IMG/VR virus record: IMGVR_UViG_3300042691_034972
Span: 1 to 46,710 of that record
Direction: 5' to 3' (one strand)
Length of the DNA stretch: 46,710 nucleotides
Source of the DNA: a virus
Both the position numbers and the translations under genes were made by a program. Under the pieces are notes generated by a model. That model was not told the DNA's origin. It made no database searches and saw only the letters and a list, made by a program, of their open reading frames with translations. Every line of letters starts with the position of its first letter. Position 1 is the stretch's first letter. Below are positions 1 through 7,029 of this stretch, one piece after another.

Positions 1-210
1 GTCAGTTATTTAAGTTCAGCATGCACCATGCAGAACCCCTTTGTAATAAGGGCAAGGATGTCCGCCTACGTTCACCGACCATCGCTAGGGCTGTGTTACC
101 ACAAGCTTAACGGTGAATCTACGATGCGGCCGAGGGGATCCTTCGTTTAATGCAACGTTCCTTGTTACACCCTTAATTAGTGACCCCCTGGTTTGTGCAT
201 CATCCTGAAA

Positions 211-238
211 ACCATTTTGGTGACGTCAACAAAATGGT
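211..238. repeat. 28-bp near-perfect palindrome
   Basis: The arms ACCATTTTG and CAAAATGGT are perfectly complementary and flank the perfect octamer TGACGTCA. The only mismatched pair in 28 bp is 220/229 (G opposite A). It could be a dimeric protein binding site or, as RNA, a 13-pair hairpin with one mismatch. There is no T-run on either side, so a simple terminator is unlikely. Confidence 0.6.
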
Positions 239-359
239 CTACGTATAGGAGCTAAGCATAGGGGGTGTTGTTAATAGATGGATGCAGTGTGACTGGCGTA
301 CCGACAATCGGGCTGTGAGTTAACCAGGCGTATCCAGACAGTGACTGCACCTCTATCTT

Positions 360-403
360 GGGCTCTCCTTCTAGGCTATCTGCCTAACGAGTCACCCGAG
401 CCC
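360..403. other. Compound hairpin in gene-free region
   Basis: GGGCTC (360-365) pairs with GAGCCC (398-403) and encloses a second stem, TAGGC (372-376) with GCCTA (382-386). At 44 nt it is too short for a tRNA and lacks a T-arm. It lies about 40 nt beyond the stop of the minus-strand operon, so an RNA 3' structure is possible. Confidence 0.3.
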
Positions 404-442
404 CATCAAAAAGAGAGGGGGAACTCAAATATTATATAGACT

Positions 443-661
443 TCACTCTCGTTTCGCAAGCTGGGTGCTTAACTTTTTACGTGTAGTAAAGAAGTAAGCA
501 AAATCTCTGGACTCGGTAATGGGCTTTTCCTCGCCACAGACGTGACACTTTCCAACCCACCAACTACTGTACCTGACGCTGTGCACTCCGTATTTATCGC
601 CACAGTCAGCACATGTAACTGTGGCTTGGTCTAGTGTTTCAAGTAGTTTTTTAGCGTTCAC
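443..661 (-). CDS. Small zinc-ribbon protein
   Basis: The 72-residue product contains two Cys-x2-Cys knuckles, CADC and CHVC, about 23 residues apart, typical of a zinc ribbon that binds nucleic acid or protein. I chose the GTG at 661 because GGAG lies seven bases upstream; an upstream TTG at 682 is in frame but lacks a comparable site. The start lies inside the end of the next gene upstream (overlap 651-661), so the two are probably translationally coupled. It is the last gene of the minus-strand operon. The precise role is unknown. Confidence 0.7.
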   Translation of the reverse strand: MNAKKLLETLDQATVTCADCGDKYGVHSVRYSSWWVGKCHVCGEEKPITESRDFAYFFTTRKKLSTQLAKRE

Positions 662-818
662 TGGACTTCTCCAGTTTATCAATCTTCTGCTGCATATCCC
701 AAAGTGTTAGCGCTAAGCACTCAATGTCGATTATTTGCTCGTAGCCTCTTGTGTAAATGAATTTCGAGGCAAAATCGTAGAACTCATTAGGCATGTCCGC
801 AAAATCTCGTTCAATCAT
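651..818 (-). CDS. Hypothetical 55-residue protein
   Basis: This short frame runs from ATG at 818 to TAA at 651-653. The product begins MIERDFADMPNEFYDFASKF and ends in a basic amphipathic helix rich in Gln, Lys and Glu. Its start overlaps the stop of the upstream gene as ATGA, and its end overlaps the next start, the coupling pattern seen throughout this operon, which supports it as real despite its size. I do not recognise the family. Confidence 0.65.
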   Translation of the reverse strand: MIERDFADMPNEFYDFASKFIYTRGYEQIIDIECLALTLWDMQQKIDKLEKSSER

Positions 819-1024
819 GAGCACTTAAGGAAATAATGCCAGCGAGATGTGGGATCAGTGTAACGGATTACTGAACAACCTTCGTACTGATCAATGACCT
901 CAAACTTAGAGTTGTTCTTAGGTTCATCAGGTGACAAAAAGATTGTAGCGATTAAACCAGTAGCTGCAAAAGCAAGGATTGTTGTGCAGCAACCACGAAG
1001 AAATTGAATTTGATTTTCAGTCAT
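815..1024 (-). CDS. Small single-pass membrane protein
   Basis: The 69-residue product (start MTENQIQFLRGCC) has one membrane segment (about residues 10-30, TTILAFAATGLIATIFL). A short outer domain with two cysteines and the pattern GCSVIRYTDPTSRWHYFLKC follows. The ATG at 1024 has GGTGA six bases upstream; a more distal in-frame TTG is less likely. It sits two bases after the preceding gene's stop and overlaps the next start as ATGA. The tail resembles small phage proteins with a C-x-V-x-R-Y motif, but I can assign no function. Confidence 0.72.
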   Translation of the reverse strand: MTENQIQFLRGCCTTILAFAATGLIATIFLSPDEPKNNSKFEVIDQYEGCSVIRYTDPTSRWHYFLKCS

Positions 1025-1025
1025 G

Positions 1026-1325
1026 TCATTCACCAGGAACAAGGACTTCTTTGGTCAGACGTTCTAGCGCTGACACAGGACAGATGCGTGCAGTGGCATG
1101 TTCAGTTGGGCTAGGTAAATGATCCCAACGAACAAGTAAGAACTTTTGGGTAGCACCACGTGAGTTGTTCTTGTAGTTGATACCAACCACTTCACCATAC
1201 CGCTGGCTCCTGTACTGAGAGATACGTTCTCTTGTTTGTTGGTTGTTTGTGTAGATCCCATGGGGTTTGGGACGCTCAGCAACACGATCACCAATCTTGT
1301 AATCAAACTGTCGCTTGGTTGTCAT
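1026..1325 (-). CDS. IGDRVAERPK family protein, copy 1
   Basis: The 99-residue product has an N-terminal IGDRVAERPK motif, a central RISQYRSQRYGEVVG segment and a C-terminal LLVRWDHLPSPTEHATARI segment. It reads like a small all-beta, SH3- or KOW-like fold. A clear paralogue lies at 3340-3654 with the same three blocks in the same order, so the family was duplicated inside this genome. Function is unknown; such folds often bind nucleic acid or protein, which is inference only. Confidence 0.8.
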   Translation of the reverse strand: MTTKRQFDYKIGDRVAERPKPHGIYTNNQQTRERISQYRSQRYGEVVGINYKNNSRGATQKFLLVRWDHLPSPTEHATARICPVSALERLTKEVLVPGE

Positions 1326-1333
1326 TGTAGTAA

Positions 1334-1680
<347 letters not shown>

Positions 1681-1684
<4 letters not shown>

Positions 1685-1932
1685 GAGGAAGAATCGTGTG
1701 TAGAGCTAGTTGATTTGGTGTACATGTAACCCGTAACAAATGCCAGATGTAACCATCTGTACAACATGTCCTCACGAGTTTTCTCATCTTTAATTTTGCA
1801 GTCGCCATAAAAATACTCACTTAAGAACGTATATGGAGATGACCAAGAATTAAACCAATCCACAAACGCAGCTTCCGCGTCGTCGTCCCACTTCCAACCA
1901 TTGGTAAGTGACTTGGTTTCAATTTCTGACAT
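1681..1932 (-). CDS. Hypothetical 83-residue protein
   Basis: The product begins MSEIETKSLTNGWKWDDDAE and is acidic and aromatic-rich (WFNSWSSPYTFLSEYFYGD), ending in a Ser/Thr tail. I chose ATG 1932, which follows the thyX stop by two bases; an in-frame start further upstream at 1947 would overlap thyX. The 3' end overlaps the next gene as ATGA. Small W/D-rich proteins of this kind are common cyanophage accessory proteins. Function unknown. Confidence 0.7.
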
Positions 1933-1934
1933 TT

Positions 1935-2600
1935 TCAAAGCTCCCAATCCTGATTGAGACCGCCCAGCGCTTCCGTAATGATCGGAAACTGCTCACTGAA
2001 AATTTTCTTCGCCTGCTTGGCGATCAACATATGTTCCATTTGAGTGCCGTGTTTCTCGCGCAACGCGATGTACGTCAACCAGGAACGCAGTGTGCCGTTC
2101 ATGTAGAGACGTGTCTGTGTCGAAAGTGGCAGAATAGATCGAGCGCATTCCTTTGCAATTCCATTGCTAAGCATCTCTCGATACAGATGTTCGGCATCCT
2201 CGTACAACTGGCTGACACGACGGTAATAGCTGGCGATAATATCAGGAGATAAGTCATCGACACTGTTCTGCCGATTTTTATTATCTTGACGACGCAGATG
2301 AGGAATAATAGCTGAGCCCAGCTCTCCTGTATCTGCATAGCGCTGGCTAAATTCCTGGAATGAGAAGGAACGATGACGCAGAATTTGTGGTGAAATTGCG
2401 CGTGTTGTTTCGATTTCAACACACATGTTCGCCATTTCAAATGGCGACCAGTGCCTATTCTTAATCAGATACCGCAACAATCGTGGCGCAGTATCCATGT
2501 TGTCTTGATTTTTCGGAGCAGATACCCTCGCCATGTAGACGATCATCTGCTCTGCGTCTGGGGTTGCCCAAACTAATTTGACGCTCTGATCTTCAGTCAT
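1935..2600 (-). CDS. thyX: Flavin-dependent thymidylate synthase ThyX
   Basis: ThyX methylates dUMP to dTMP using methylenetetrahydrofolate, FAD and NADPH in the cytoplasm. The 221-residue product is normal length for the family. It shows the signature RHR-x7-S at residues 75-85 (RHRSFSFQEFS), followed by the QRYAD block of the dUMP/FAD site. A further block, NGTLRSWLTYIALR, lies near residue 170. The ATG at 2600 overlaps the upstream stop as ATGA. It is the only recognisable nucleotide-metabolism gene in the window. ThyX is a familiar cyanophage gene, thought to boost dTMP for phage DNA synthesis. Confidence 0.97.
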   Translation of the reverse strand: MTEDQSVKLVWATPDAEQMIVYMARVSAPKNQDNMDTAPRLLRYLIKNRHWSPFEMANMCVEIETTRAISPQILRHRSFSFQEFSQRYADTGELGSAIIPHLRRQDNKNRQNSVDDLSPDIIASYYRRVSQLYEDAEHLYREMLSNGIAKECARSILPLSTQTRLYMNGTLRSWLTYIALREKHGTQMEHMLIAKQAKKIFSEQFPIITEALGGLNQDWEL

Positions 2601-2773
2601 TTTTCGGTTTCATCAAAAGGGAGCATACAAGTTAGACAGGACAGAATCTCGCGAATATCATCTTCTTTTAAGAAATCAAAGCTAACAACAAGAGCACCAC
2701 AAGATATGGAGAGGATGTACTCGTTTGTTGCGCCGTCGTAGCTTCCGGTTGCTTGGATTTTTTCTTTAGTCAT
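2597..2773 (-). CDS. Hypothetical 58-residue protein
   Basis: The product starts MTKEKIQATGSYDGATNEYI and looks like a small alpha/beta protein with strands (YILSISCGALVVSFDF) and a helix (EDDIREILSCLTCML). ATG 2773 overlaps the upstream stop as ATGA; a more upstream in-frame start at 2788 would deepen the overlap and seems less likely. The 3' end overlaps the thyX start in the same way, so it is probably co-translated with thyX. No family recognised. Confidence 0.65.
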   Translation of the reverse strand: MTKEKIQATGSYDGATNEYILSISCGALVVSFDFLKEDDIREILSCLTCMLPFDETEK

Positions 2774-3117
2774 GCGACGTGTTTCCATTGTTTGTAGTTG
2801 ACAATTTTTGAAACGTACGAAGAACCTACCCCATACCTTTCGGAGATTTGCTTAAGAGTTTTACCTTCGCGATGAAGTTGCCGCATCGCCACGATATCTT
2901 TCTCGGTAAAAATCGAAGAGCCATGAGAACTGCCCCGAGCAATGTGACCGGAACGAGGTTGCCCTTTTGGTGGTCCCGGTTTACCACACTCATACATTTC
3001 GACGGTTCTGAATTTTTCACCACAGTCAAGACAGCGACAGTAGCGTTTGGTGCTCTTTTCGTAGTGCTCCGTACAAGTCACCCTTGTGTTTTTGCTAGAG
3101 CATTTACGACACTTCAT
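2770..3117 (-). CDS. Zinc-ribbon plus helix-turn-helix DNA-binding protein
   Basis: The 115-residue product has an N-terminal zinc ribbon with CRKC (residues 3-6) and CRCLDCG (about 27-33). A basic, Gly/Pro-rich linker follows, then a C-terminal helix-turn-helix: FTEKDIVAMRQLHREGKTLK then QISERYGVGSSYVSKIV, ending YKQWKHV. The last block resembles the DNA-binding module often appended to phage homing and HNH proteins, and recurs in the gene at 4206-4736. It is probably a sequence-specific DNA-binding or regulatory protein. Starts and stops overlap neighbours as ATGA. Confidence 0.8.
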   Translation of the reverse strand: MKCRKCSSKNTRVTCTEHYEKSTKRYCRCLDCGEKFRTVEMYECGKPGPPKGQPRSGHIARGSSHGSSIFTEKDIVAMRQLHREGKTLKQISERYGVGSSYVSKIVNYKQWKHVA

Positions 3118-3395
3118 TCTTCCAACTCCCTTTTCTTTTGTTCTTCATCCAAAATTCCAAGTCCTTTTTCAACTAGCTGAGCACACGAGGTGAAGGCAGC
3201 AGCTTTTCTGATGTACACTTCACTTTCTTCGACCAGAATTTCAAGAAGATCGCTTAGAAATTCTTCAACAAGTCCTTCGTCAAGGTATTCAGTTACTGCA
3301 CCAGTGAGCAACCTTTTCCGATGTTCTTCGTTTGCCATGTCAGCCGCCGATTGCCGAGCAGAATTCATTCCGAATTGTTTCCAGTTCTGATTCAT
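3114..3395 (-). CDS. Hypothetical helical protein, 93 residues
   Basis: The product is acidic and almost entirely helical (a run of LVEEFLSDLLEILVEESEV, then LVEKGLGILDEEQKKRELEE). The ATG at 3395 has GAGG seven bases upstream. It lies inside the end of the upstream gene (overlap 3340-3395, another frame), and its own 3' end overlaps the next gene as ATGA. No family recognised; a small oligomeric helical bundle is plausible. Confidence 0.65.
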   Translation of the reverse strand: MNQNWKQFGMNSARQSAADMANEEHRKRLLTGAVTEYLDEGLVEEFLSDLLEILVEESEVYIRKAAAFTSCAQLVEKGLGILDEEQKKRELEE

Positions 3396-3654
3396 GACAG
3401 ATCCTCATTTGTGCGTGTTCAGAAGGTGTTTTCATCCCGTCCCACAGGACACGAACGAACTTATGTTCGATAACGCGTCTTGTTCTGGTGACAGATTTTT
3501 TGGTAAAAAGGTCGACAACAACGCCGTAGCGTTGTACACGATAAGCTGCAACCCTGGCGTTTACCTCAGGTGAGAGGTTCGGGATTGCTGTTGCTTTCGG
3601 GCGTTCCGCTACACGGTCCCCGATCATGAACGTCTGTGGTTTCTTGGAGGGCAT
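3340..3654 (-). CDS. IGDRVAERPK family protein, copy 2
   Basis: This 104-residue paralogue of the gene at 1026-1325 shares the IGDRVAERPK, RVAAYRVQRYGVVVD and FVRVLWDGMKTPSEHAQMRI blocks in the same order. ATG 3654 is preferred over an adjacent TTG. It overlaps the upstream gene by 89 nt (3566-3654) and the downstream gene by 56 nt, both in different frames, so this part of the operon is unusually compressed. Function unknown. Confidence 0.78.
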   Translation of the reverse strand: MPSKKPQTFMIGDRVAERPKATAIPNLSPEVNARVAAYRVQRYGVVVDLFTKKSVTRTRRVIEHKFVRVLWDGMKTPSEHAQMRICHESELETIRNEFCSAIGG

Positions 3655-3829
3655 CAAGTTGTTCGCAATACTCTTTCAACATTTGAGAGAACCTCTCACT
3701 GGTTAACCTATAGAGAGCGTTGTACTGGGGATGAGTTTCCTCATCCCATTCGAACGTAATTTGGCCGGACTCCTCGTCGTATGTGATGAGGAGTCCGTCT
3801 TCTTCCATCCAACTCAACTGTTCAGACAC
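3566..3829 (-). CDS. Acidic hypothetical protein, 87 residues
   Basis: The product is strongly acidic with the run LLITYDEESGQITFEWDEET followed by HPQYNALYRLT and a helix FSQMLKEYCEQLDAL. From memory, similar beta-hairpin segments with a D/E-x-E-T-HP-x-YN pattern recur in cyanophage small proteins. The C-terminal 30 residues are low-complexity and encoded within the region shared with the downstream paralogue gene. Function unknown; ATG 3829 is used. Confidence 0.65.
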   Translation of the reverse strand: MSEQLSWMEEDGLLITYDEESGQITFEWDEETHPQYNALYRLTSERFSQMLKEYCEQLDALQETTDVHDRGPCSGTPESNSNPEPLT

Positions 3830-3859
3830 CAGATCAGAAACAACTGGCTGAATTGTAGT

Positions 3860-4213
3860 TCAGCCGTGCTGCTTCAGCCAACGTCCGATTGTTGACTTGC
3901 CAACACCGAGGTAACCAGCAATCGCTTGATGGGAATGCCCAGATTCCCGCATGAGGACACAAGTCTTCACCTTGTCTTCCTGCGTCAGCTCCTGATCCTC
4001 TTCCTCGTCTAATGGCAAAGCGTACTGCACCATCGGAACTGCTAAGGCTTTCCTATGAGAAGGAAGCCTATTGAGGAGGTAGATGTTACGAGCTGCTGGA
4101 TACTGGGCACGTGCTTGATCTTGAGCATCAATCACGTTCTTTGCTGTAATTACCGTATCAAGCGGATGGCCATCTCCGAATGAGATGCGAAGTGCGTACG
4201 TTTTTTCAGGCAT
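3860..4213 (-). CDS. Protein with C-terminal helix-turn-helix
   Basis: The 117-residue product has an N-terminal alpha/beta half (ALRISFGDGHPLDTVITAKN, then DAQDQARAQYPAARNIYLLNR). A C-terminal helix-turn-helix of the resolvase/Trp-repressor type follows: LTQEDKVKTCVLMRESGHSH then QAIAGYLGVGKSTIGRWLKQ. It is probably a DNA-binding regulator. The start overlaps the upstream gene's end by eight bases. It is one of three HTH proteins at the head of this operon, suggesting an early regulatory module. Confidence 0.75.
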   Translation of the reverse strand: MPEKTYALRISFGDGHPLDTVITAKNVIDAQDQARAQYPAARNIYLLNRLPSHRKALAVPMVQYALPLDEEEDQELTQEDKVKTCVLMRESGHSHQAIAGYLGVGKSTIGRWLKQHG

Positions 4214-4736
4214 TGTTCAGATGCTTCCAGGATTGACCGCGAACAATTTTGTACGCTGTGGTGTAATGAATGTTATAAATTTTTGCGAATTCCTCCAGAA
4301 TCTGATGATCTGATCCAAAGGATTTACGGTAAGACTTGTCATTAAATAGTTCGCGCATTTCAAGAACATCAGCCTCAGACAACTTGGCCTTGGGGTGGTC
4401 TTCACCCTTAGGAGCCCAGTCGACAAACCGACTCTTGTTCTTGACACGACGCTTGACAGGAGCAAGGGGGCCTAGAGCCACCTGGCGCCGAGTATCGGGT
4501 GCGGTGATCATGATCTGCTCACCGTTACGATTTGCGACAAGTGTCCAGGTGCCTTGCTCGAGCGTGACGCAGGGCTGGTCCTCCGCCGTGAAATGAAGTG
4601 TCTGGACTGACTGGAAGGTGATGTGGTTCACGGTCCTAAAACGTAGTGTGCGCCAGGGTTTGACCCGCTGGCTTGACCACCATAGCTGATTTTCGCTAGA
4701 TTGCAAGCGGTCGCCTCCGAGCGATCTGTGGTGCAT
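4206..4736 (-). CDS. Phage DNA-binding protein with C-terminal HTH
   Basis: The 176-residue product has an N-terminal beta-rich part (residues 20-95), a basic linker (KRRVKNKSR) and a C-terminal helix-turn-helix. The HTH starts at KLSEADVLEMRELFNDKS, continues EEFAKIYNIHYTTAYKIVRG and ends SWKHL. The end matches the YKQWKHV tail of the zinc-ribbon protein at 2770-3117, so the two share a DNA-binding module. It is the first gene of the operon; a GGAG lies 11 bases before ATG 4736, a rather long spacing. Role inferred as regulator or nuclease-associated DNA binder; no catalytic motif seen. Confidence 0.72.
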   Translation of the reverse strand: MHHRSLGGDRLQSSENQLWWSSQRVKPWRTLRFRTVNHITFQSVQTLHFTAEDQPCVTLEQGTWTLVANRNGEQIMITAPDTRRQVALGPLAPVKRRVKNKSRFVDWAPKGEDHPKAKLSEADVLEMRELFNDKSYRKSFGSDHQILEEFAKIYNIHYTTAYKIVRGQSWKHLNNA

Positions 4737-4866
4737 GGTCGGTTCGCTCCGATTGTGCGTGTGTGCAGACGGGGTCAGGAGGTGGTGCTCCTGGCCCTCT
4801 TCTGTTTTCGCAGCACCTTAAAATTGATTTCTGCGTGGTAAAAATAAGAAGAGATTCAAGACAAGC

Positions 4867-5037
4867 GTGATCGACCAAACAAACCGCCAGATCCAACAAA
4901 AGAATTTGATTTGGGCTACAGCAGTTGAATCAACGCTTCAATCACGAGAAGACCCTCTTTTGGTATACGAACGCCTTCTTAGGAAATATAACGAAGGGTT
5001 TCCTGTTGTTGATTACAATGCTGCTACTGCTGAATAG
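4867..5037 (+). CDS. Hypothetical 56-residue protein, GTG start
   Basis: This frame opens with GTG 4867 and ends with TAG 5035-5037. The product starts VIDQTNRQIQQKNLIWATAV, continues with ESTLQSREDPLLVYERLLRK and ends YNEGFPVVDYNAATAE, a normal mixed composition with an amphipathic helix. AGAAGAG lies 13 bases upstream, a little far. It is the first plus-strand gene after the divergent intergenic region and precedes the 5085 gene. No family recognised. Start choice is uncertain. Confidence 0.5.
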   Translation: MIDQTNRQIQQKNLIWATAVESTLQSREDPLLVYERLLRKYNEGFPVVDYNAATAE

Positions 5038-5058
5038 TTATTCTTGTTGTTGCTTAGG

Positions 5059-5073
5059 TTAAAATAAAAGACA
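5059..5073 (+). promoter_or_regulatory. Repeated A-rich 15-mer before plus-strand gene
   Basis: TAAAATAAAAGACAA at 5059-5073 is repeated exactly at 24938-24952, in both cases just upstream of a plus-strand gene (5085 and 24965). A related TATAAAATAAAA lies near 6153. It may be a phage-specific promoter or translation enhancer. Two copies are weak support, so this is a candidate only. Confidence 0.35.
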
Positions 5074-5084
5074 AGGTAGTTATT

Positions 5085-5828
5085 TTGTTAACTGTTATGG
5101 GTGCCAGTCCTGAAGGCAGAAACGTAGGTCAAGTGCTGAGCAGGGGTGAGGCTAAGCGCCTTTCTCGTGAGACGGGTAGGTCGGTTGCTGACATTTCTAG
5201 TCGTGCAAGCGAACGGGGCGTTGGTATTGGAGCTGCCCTTGGCAATCAGCTTGGTCGAGCCATTGCTAGCCCTTACGGGCAAGATGCGCGGCGAATGGGT
5301 ATTGGCTATTCTGACGATCCTAAGTCGCGTGCTGCTTTAGAAGGTCTGCGTGGTCTGCAAATGCAGAAAGGCCAGGCGTACTACGGTAGCTTTACAAACA
5401 CTACTCCAGGATCTTCGACTGGCTATAAAGACAACAGGAGTTATACTCCAGCCACTACGACAACCACTCCTATTGTGATGCCGCGTGGCGGCGTTCCCCG
5501 GACTCCACCCGCTGGATCGCCCGGAAGATCCCAGGACATGCGCCAGGCTGTAGTTCCGCCGCCTCCGAACATCAAACGTAGGGACATGGGATCCTACACT
5601 AATGAATCCCTGGAGAGGCGCTACACTGATGCCGCTGCTAACGCCACACGACGGGCAGACATTTTTGATGCACGTTCCAAACGAGACACTAATCAAAAAA
5701 CCGGAGCAGTTAAACCGCGTGATGTCATGATGCGTCAACAAGCGCGTGCAGAAGATCTAAGGCAGAAGTCTGCAGCCTATACGAGAGGTGCCGAGCAGAT
5801 GCGTGCTCGGATGACTCCGGCTGTGTGA
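5085..5828 (+). CDS. Low-complexity putative virion-associated protein
   Basis: The 247-residue product has a basic, Ala/Gly/Arg-rich N-terminal third (EAKRLSRETGRSVADISSRA) and a Ser/Thr/Pro-rich middle (TPATTTTTPIVMPRGG). The motif QAVVPPPP follows near residue 155, and the C-terminus is charged and helical. QAVVPPPP also occurs in the 902-residue protein at 26830, pointing to a shared partner or virion role. AAGG lies eight bases before TTG 5085; an in-frame ATG at 5097 is the alternative. It stands alone among minus-strand genes. Confidence 0.7.
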   Translation: MLTVMGASPEGRNVGQVLSRGEAKRLSRETGRSVADISSRASERGVGIGAALGNQLGRAIASPYGQDARRMGIGYSDDPKSRAALEGLRGLQMQKGQAYYGSFTNTTPGSSTGYKDNRSYTPATTTTTPIVMPRGGVPRTPPAGSPGRSQDMRQAVVPPPPNIKRRDMGSYTNESLERRYTDAAANATRRADIFDARSKRDTNQKTGAVKPRDVMMRQQARAEDLRQKSAAYTRGAEQMRARMTPAV

Positions 5829-5846
5829 AGCCACTTGGTTTTATCA

Positions 5847-5875
5847 GGGCGATGAGTCAGCTCGTCTTATCGCCC
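5847..5875. terminator. Ten-pair hairpin at convergent gene ends
   Basis: GGGCGATGAG (5847-5856) pairs with CTTATCGCCC (5866-5875), one G-U pair, nine-base loop. It lies 18 bases after the plus-strand stop at 5828 and overlaps the end of the convergent HNH gene. The T-run is weak on both sides, so it may act as a bidirectional or RNA-stabilising 3' hairpin. Confidence 0.5.
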
Positions 5876-6084
5876 CGATTTGCGCTTTTACTACGCATCC
5901 GTAAGTTACTGGGGTGACCGTTAAGTGGGTTGCCATCGCGGTGATCGACGTCTTTTCCGTCTCCTTTTCGCGCTGATCCATTTTTCTCCATGTAGCGACG
6001 AGCTTTTACACGTGCTGCACGACGCTTAATTTGGTCAGGCTTTCCGTGATATTCGTCATATTCTTTTTTGTAATCTCTTGACAT
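5857..6084 (-). CDS. Small HNH-type protein
   Basis: The 75-residue product starts MSRDYKKEYDEYHGKPDQIK, then a basic helix, then DVDHRDGNPLNGHPSNLRMR and SKSANR. The DH-x2-GNP-x6-SNL pattern is the beta-beta-alpha metal core of HNH nucleases; the family of short stand-alone proteins with this exact layout is widespread in phages. Many lie near terminase genes and may assist packaging, but here it is 24 kb away. It probably binds or nicks DNA. A TATAAT-like box lies about 70 bases upstream on the minus strand. Confidence 0.85.
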   Translation of the reverse strand: MSRDYKKEYDEYHGKPDQIKRRAARVKARRYMEKNGSARKGDGKDVDHRDGNPLNGHPSNLRMRSKSANRGDKTS

Positions 6085-6169
6085 TTGAATTCTCTTTTTT
6101 GTGTAATTTTATTTGTAGACCTTGGCTGTCGTCTACTTGAGTACATTTAATATTATAAAATAAAACTAT

Positions 6170-6367
6170 TTAGTCATGACGGACCATATCTTTACGGTAT
6201 TCATTGAGGCCACGATAAAAACAGTCCCTGATAAAAAGGCCTAGATTCGTATTTGCTGGCACTAAGCCGTGTTCACGCACTGAATCCATTAATGCAGCAG
6301 TTTCTAAACGCTCCTCGTTGGTCATCTCAATACTGAAGAAATGCCGAGTGGCTTTGTTCAGATCCAT
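6170..6367 (-). CDS. Hypothetical 65-residue protein
   Basis: The product starts MDLNKATRHFFSIEMTNEER and is helical and charged, with NLGLFIRDCFYRGLNEYRKD near the end. ATG 6367 is the best start; an in-frame TTG at 6406 is possible and no clear ribosome binding site supports either. The pattern of a short beta segment followed by two helices could be a ribbon-helix-helix-like regulator, but this is uncertain. Confidence 0.6.
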   Translation of the reverse strand: MDLNKATRHFFSIEMTNEERLETAALMDSVREHGLVPANTNLGLFIRDCFYRGLNEYRKDMVRHD

Positions 6368-6443
6368 GATTTTACTGATGGCTGATGTTATTCTACTCCG
6401 GAACAAATATCAGCCAATGTATTCTGGACGTCTTAATTAAATC

Positions 6444-6698
6444 TTAACCGCGTTCTTTTTCAAATAGGATAAAGCGCTTTACCTCGTTATCTTTTGCTTG
6501 GAGCATATCTCCAATTAGCTTTAACTTCTTCTCCGCAGACAGAGCACGGTTACTCCAGAACACAAGATGACGGTTGGTCTTATCTAGTTCTGTTTCCAGT
6601 GCTGTCTGAAATAATGCAGATGGACTAATGTCCAGTTCGGATGATTGCCAACGTTCGTACAGTGCTTCAGGAACGCTAACACTCAAAACTCGTGCCAT
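6444..6698 (-). CDS. Ribbon-helix-helix-like regulator
   Basis: The 84-residue product begins MARVLSVSVPEALYERWQSS followed by ELDISPSALFQTALETEL, the short beta strand plus two helices of a CopG/Arc-type DNA-binding domain. A C-terminal helix (AEKKLKLIGDMLQAKDNEVK) follows. ATG 6698 starts only six bases after a 15-pair hairpin (6705-6737), which leaves no room for a Shine-Dalgarno site and suggests structural or leaderless control of translation. Probably an autoregulated small repressor. Confidence 0.72.
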   Translation of the reverse strand: MARVLSVSVPEALYERWQSSELDISPSALFQTALETELDKTNRHLVFWSNRALSAEKKLKLIGDMLQAKDNEVKRFILFEKERG

Positions 6699-6704
6699 AA
6701 CTAA

Positions 6705-6737
6705 AGAGCCGTGATACCCATAGGATACCACGACTCT
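6705..6737 (-). terminator. Fifteen-pair hairpin abutting a start codon
   Basis: On the minus strand the arms at 6723-6737 and 6705-6719 form 15 pairs with G-U pairs, loop of three, followed by TTTAGTT. It lies 15 bases after the stop at 6753 and ends six bases before ATG 6698. It fits a terminator of the upstream gene, an attenuator, or a translation-blocking leader. Confidence 0.6.
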
Positions 6738-6752
6738 CAAAGTTAATAAGTT

Positions 6753-6953
6753 TTAGATGGACGGTGCCACTCTGACCGAGATTTCTTGTGTGGCGATGAC
6801 TGGATTTGGTTCACTGACCACTAGGTTGTTTGTGATCGCTCGGATTGCATTTGCAAACTCTTCGGCCGAATCGATATCCGGAAAAGCCGGAGCGAATGTA
6901 CCAATGTCTTCGTTGTAAACGAACACAACGTAGCTCGTGATCGGTAGTTTCAT
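6753..6953 (-). CDS. Hypothetical 66-residue protein
   Basis: The product starts MKLPITSYVVFVYNEDIGTF and continues PAFPDIDSAEEFANAIRAITNN with a beta-strand-rich end. I take ATG 6953; the longer in-frame extension to 7106 is a shadow of the neighbouring gene at 7030-7209 read in another frame. No ribosome binding site is obvious. The alpha/beta layout resembles small HicB-like folds, but I would not assign that. Confidence 0.6.
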   Translation of the reverse strand: MKLPITSYVVFVYNEDIGTFAPAFPDIDSAEEFANAIRAITNNLVVSEPNPVIATQEISVRVAPSI

Positions 6954-7029
6954 GAGGTTGGTTGACCAGGCACAGCTTAGCAGGTTTTTGCCCGTCGCGT
7001 TGCCGCTTGAGTACGTACTTAAGTTGAGA

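Larger units (their letters stand above)
1..442. other. Gene-free left end
   Basis: I see no convincing coding frame on either strand: stops are frequent and no start with a ribosome binding site opens a frame of useful length. No tRNA T-loop or rRNA-like stretch was found. It holds a 28-bp near-palindrome (211-238) and a compound hairpin (360-403), both listed separately. It lies downstream of the minus-strand operon that ends at 443, so it could be a termination, structural RNA or replication-related region. Function is unknown. Confidence 0.5.

Noticed and set aside
360-403. tRNA-like cloverleaf at the left end
   Set aside because: Only two stems over 44 nt and no T-arm.
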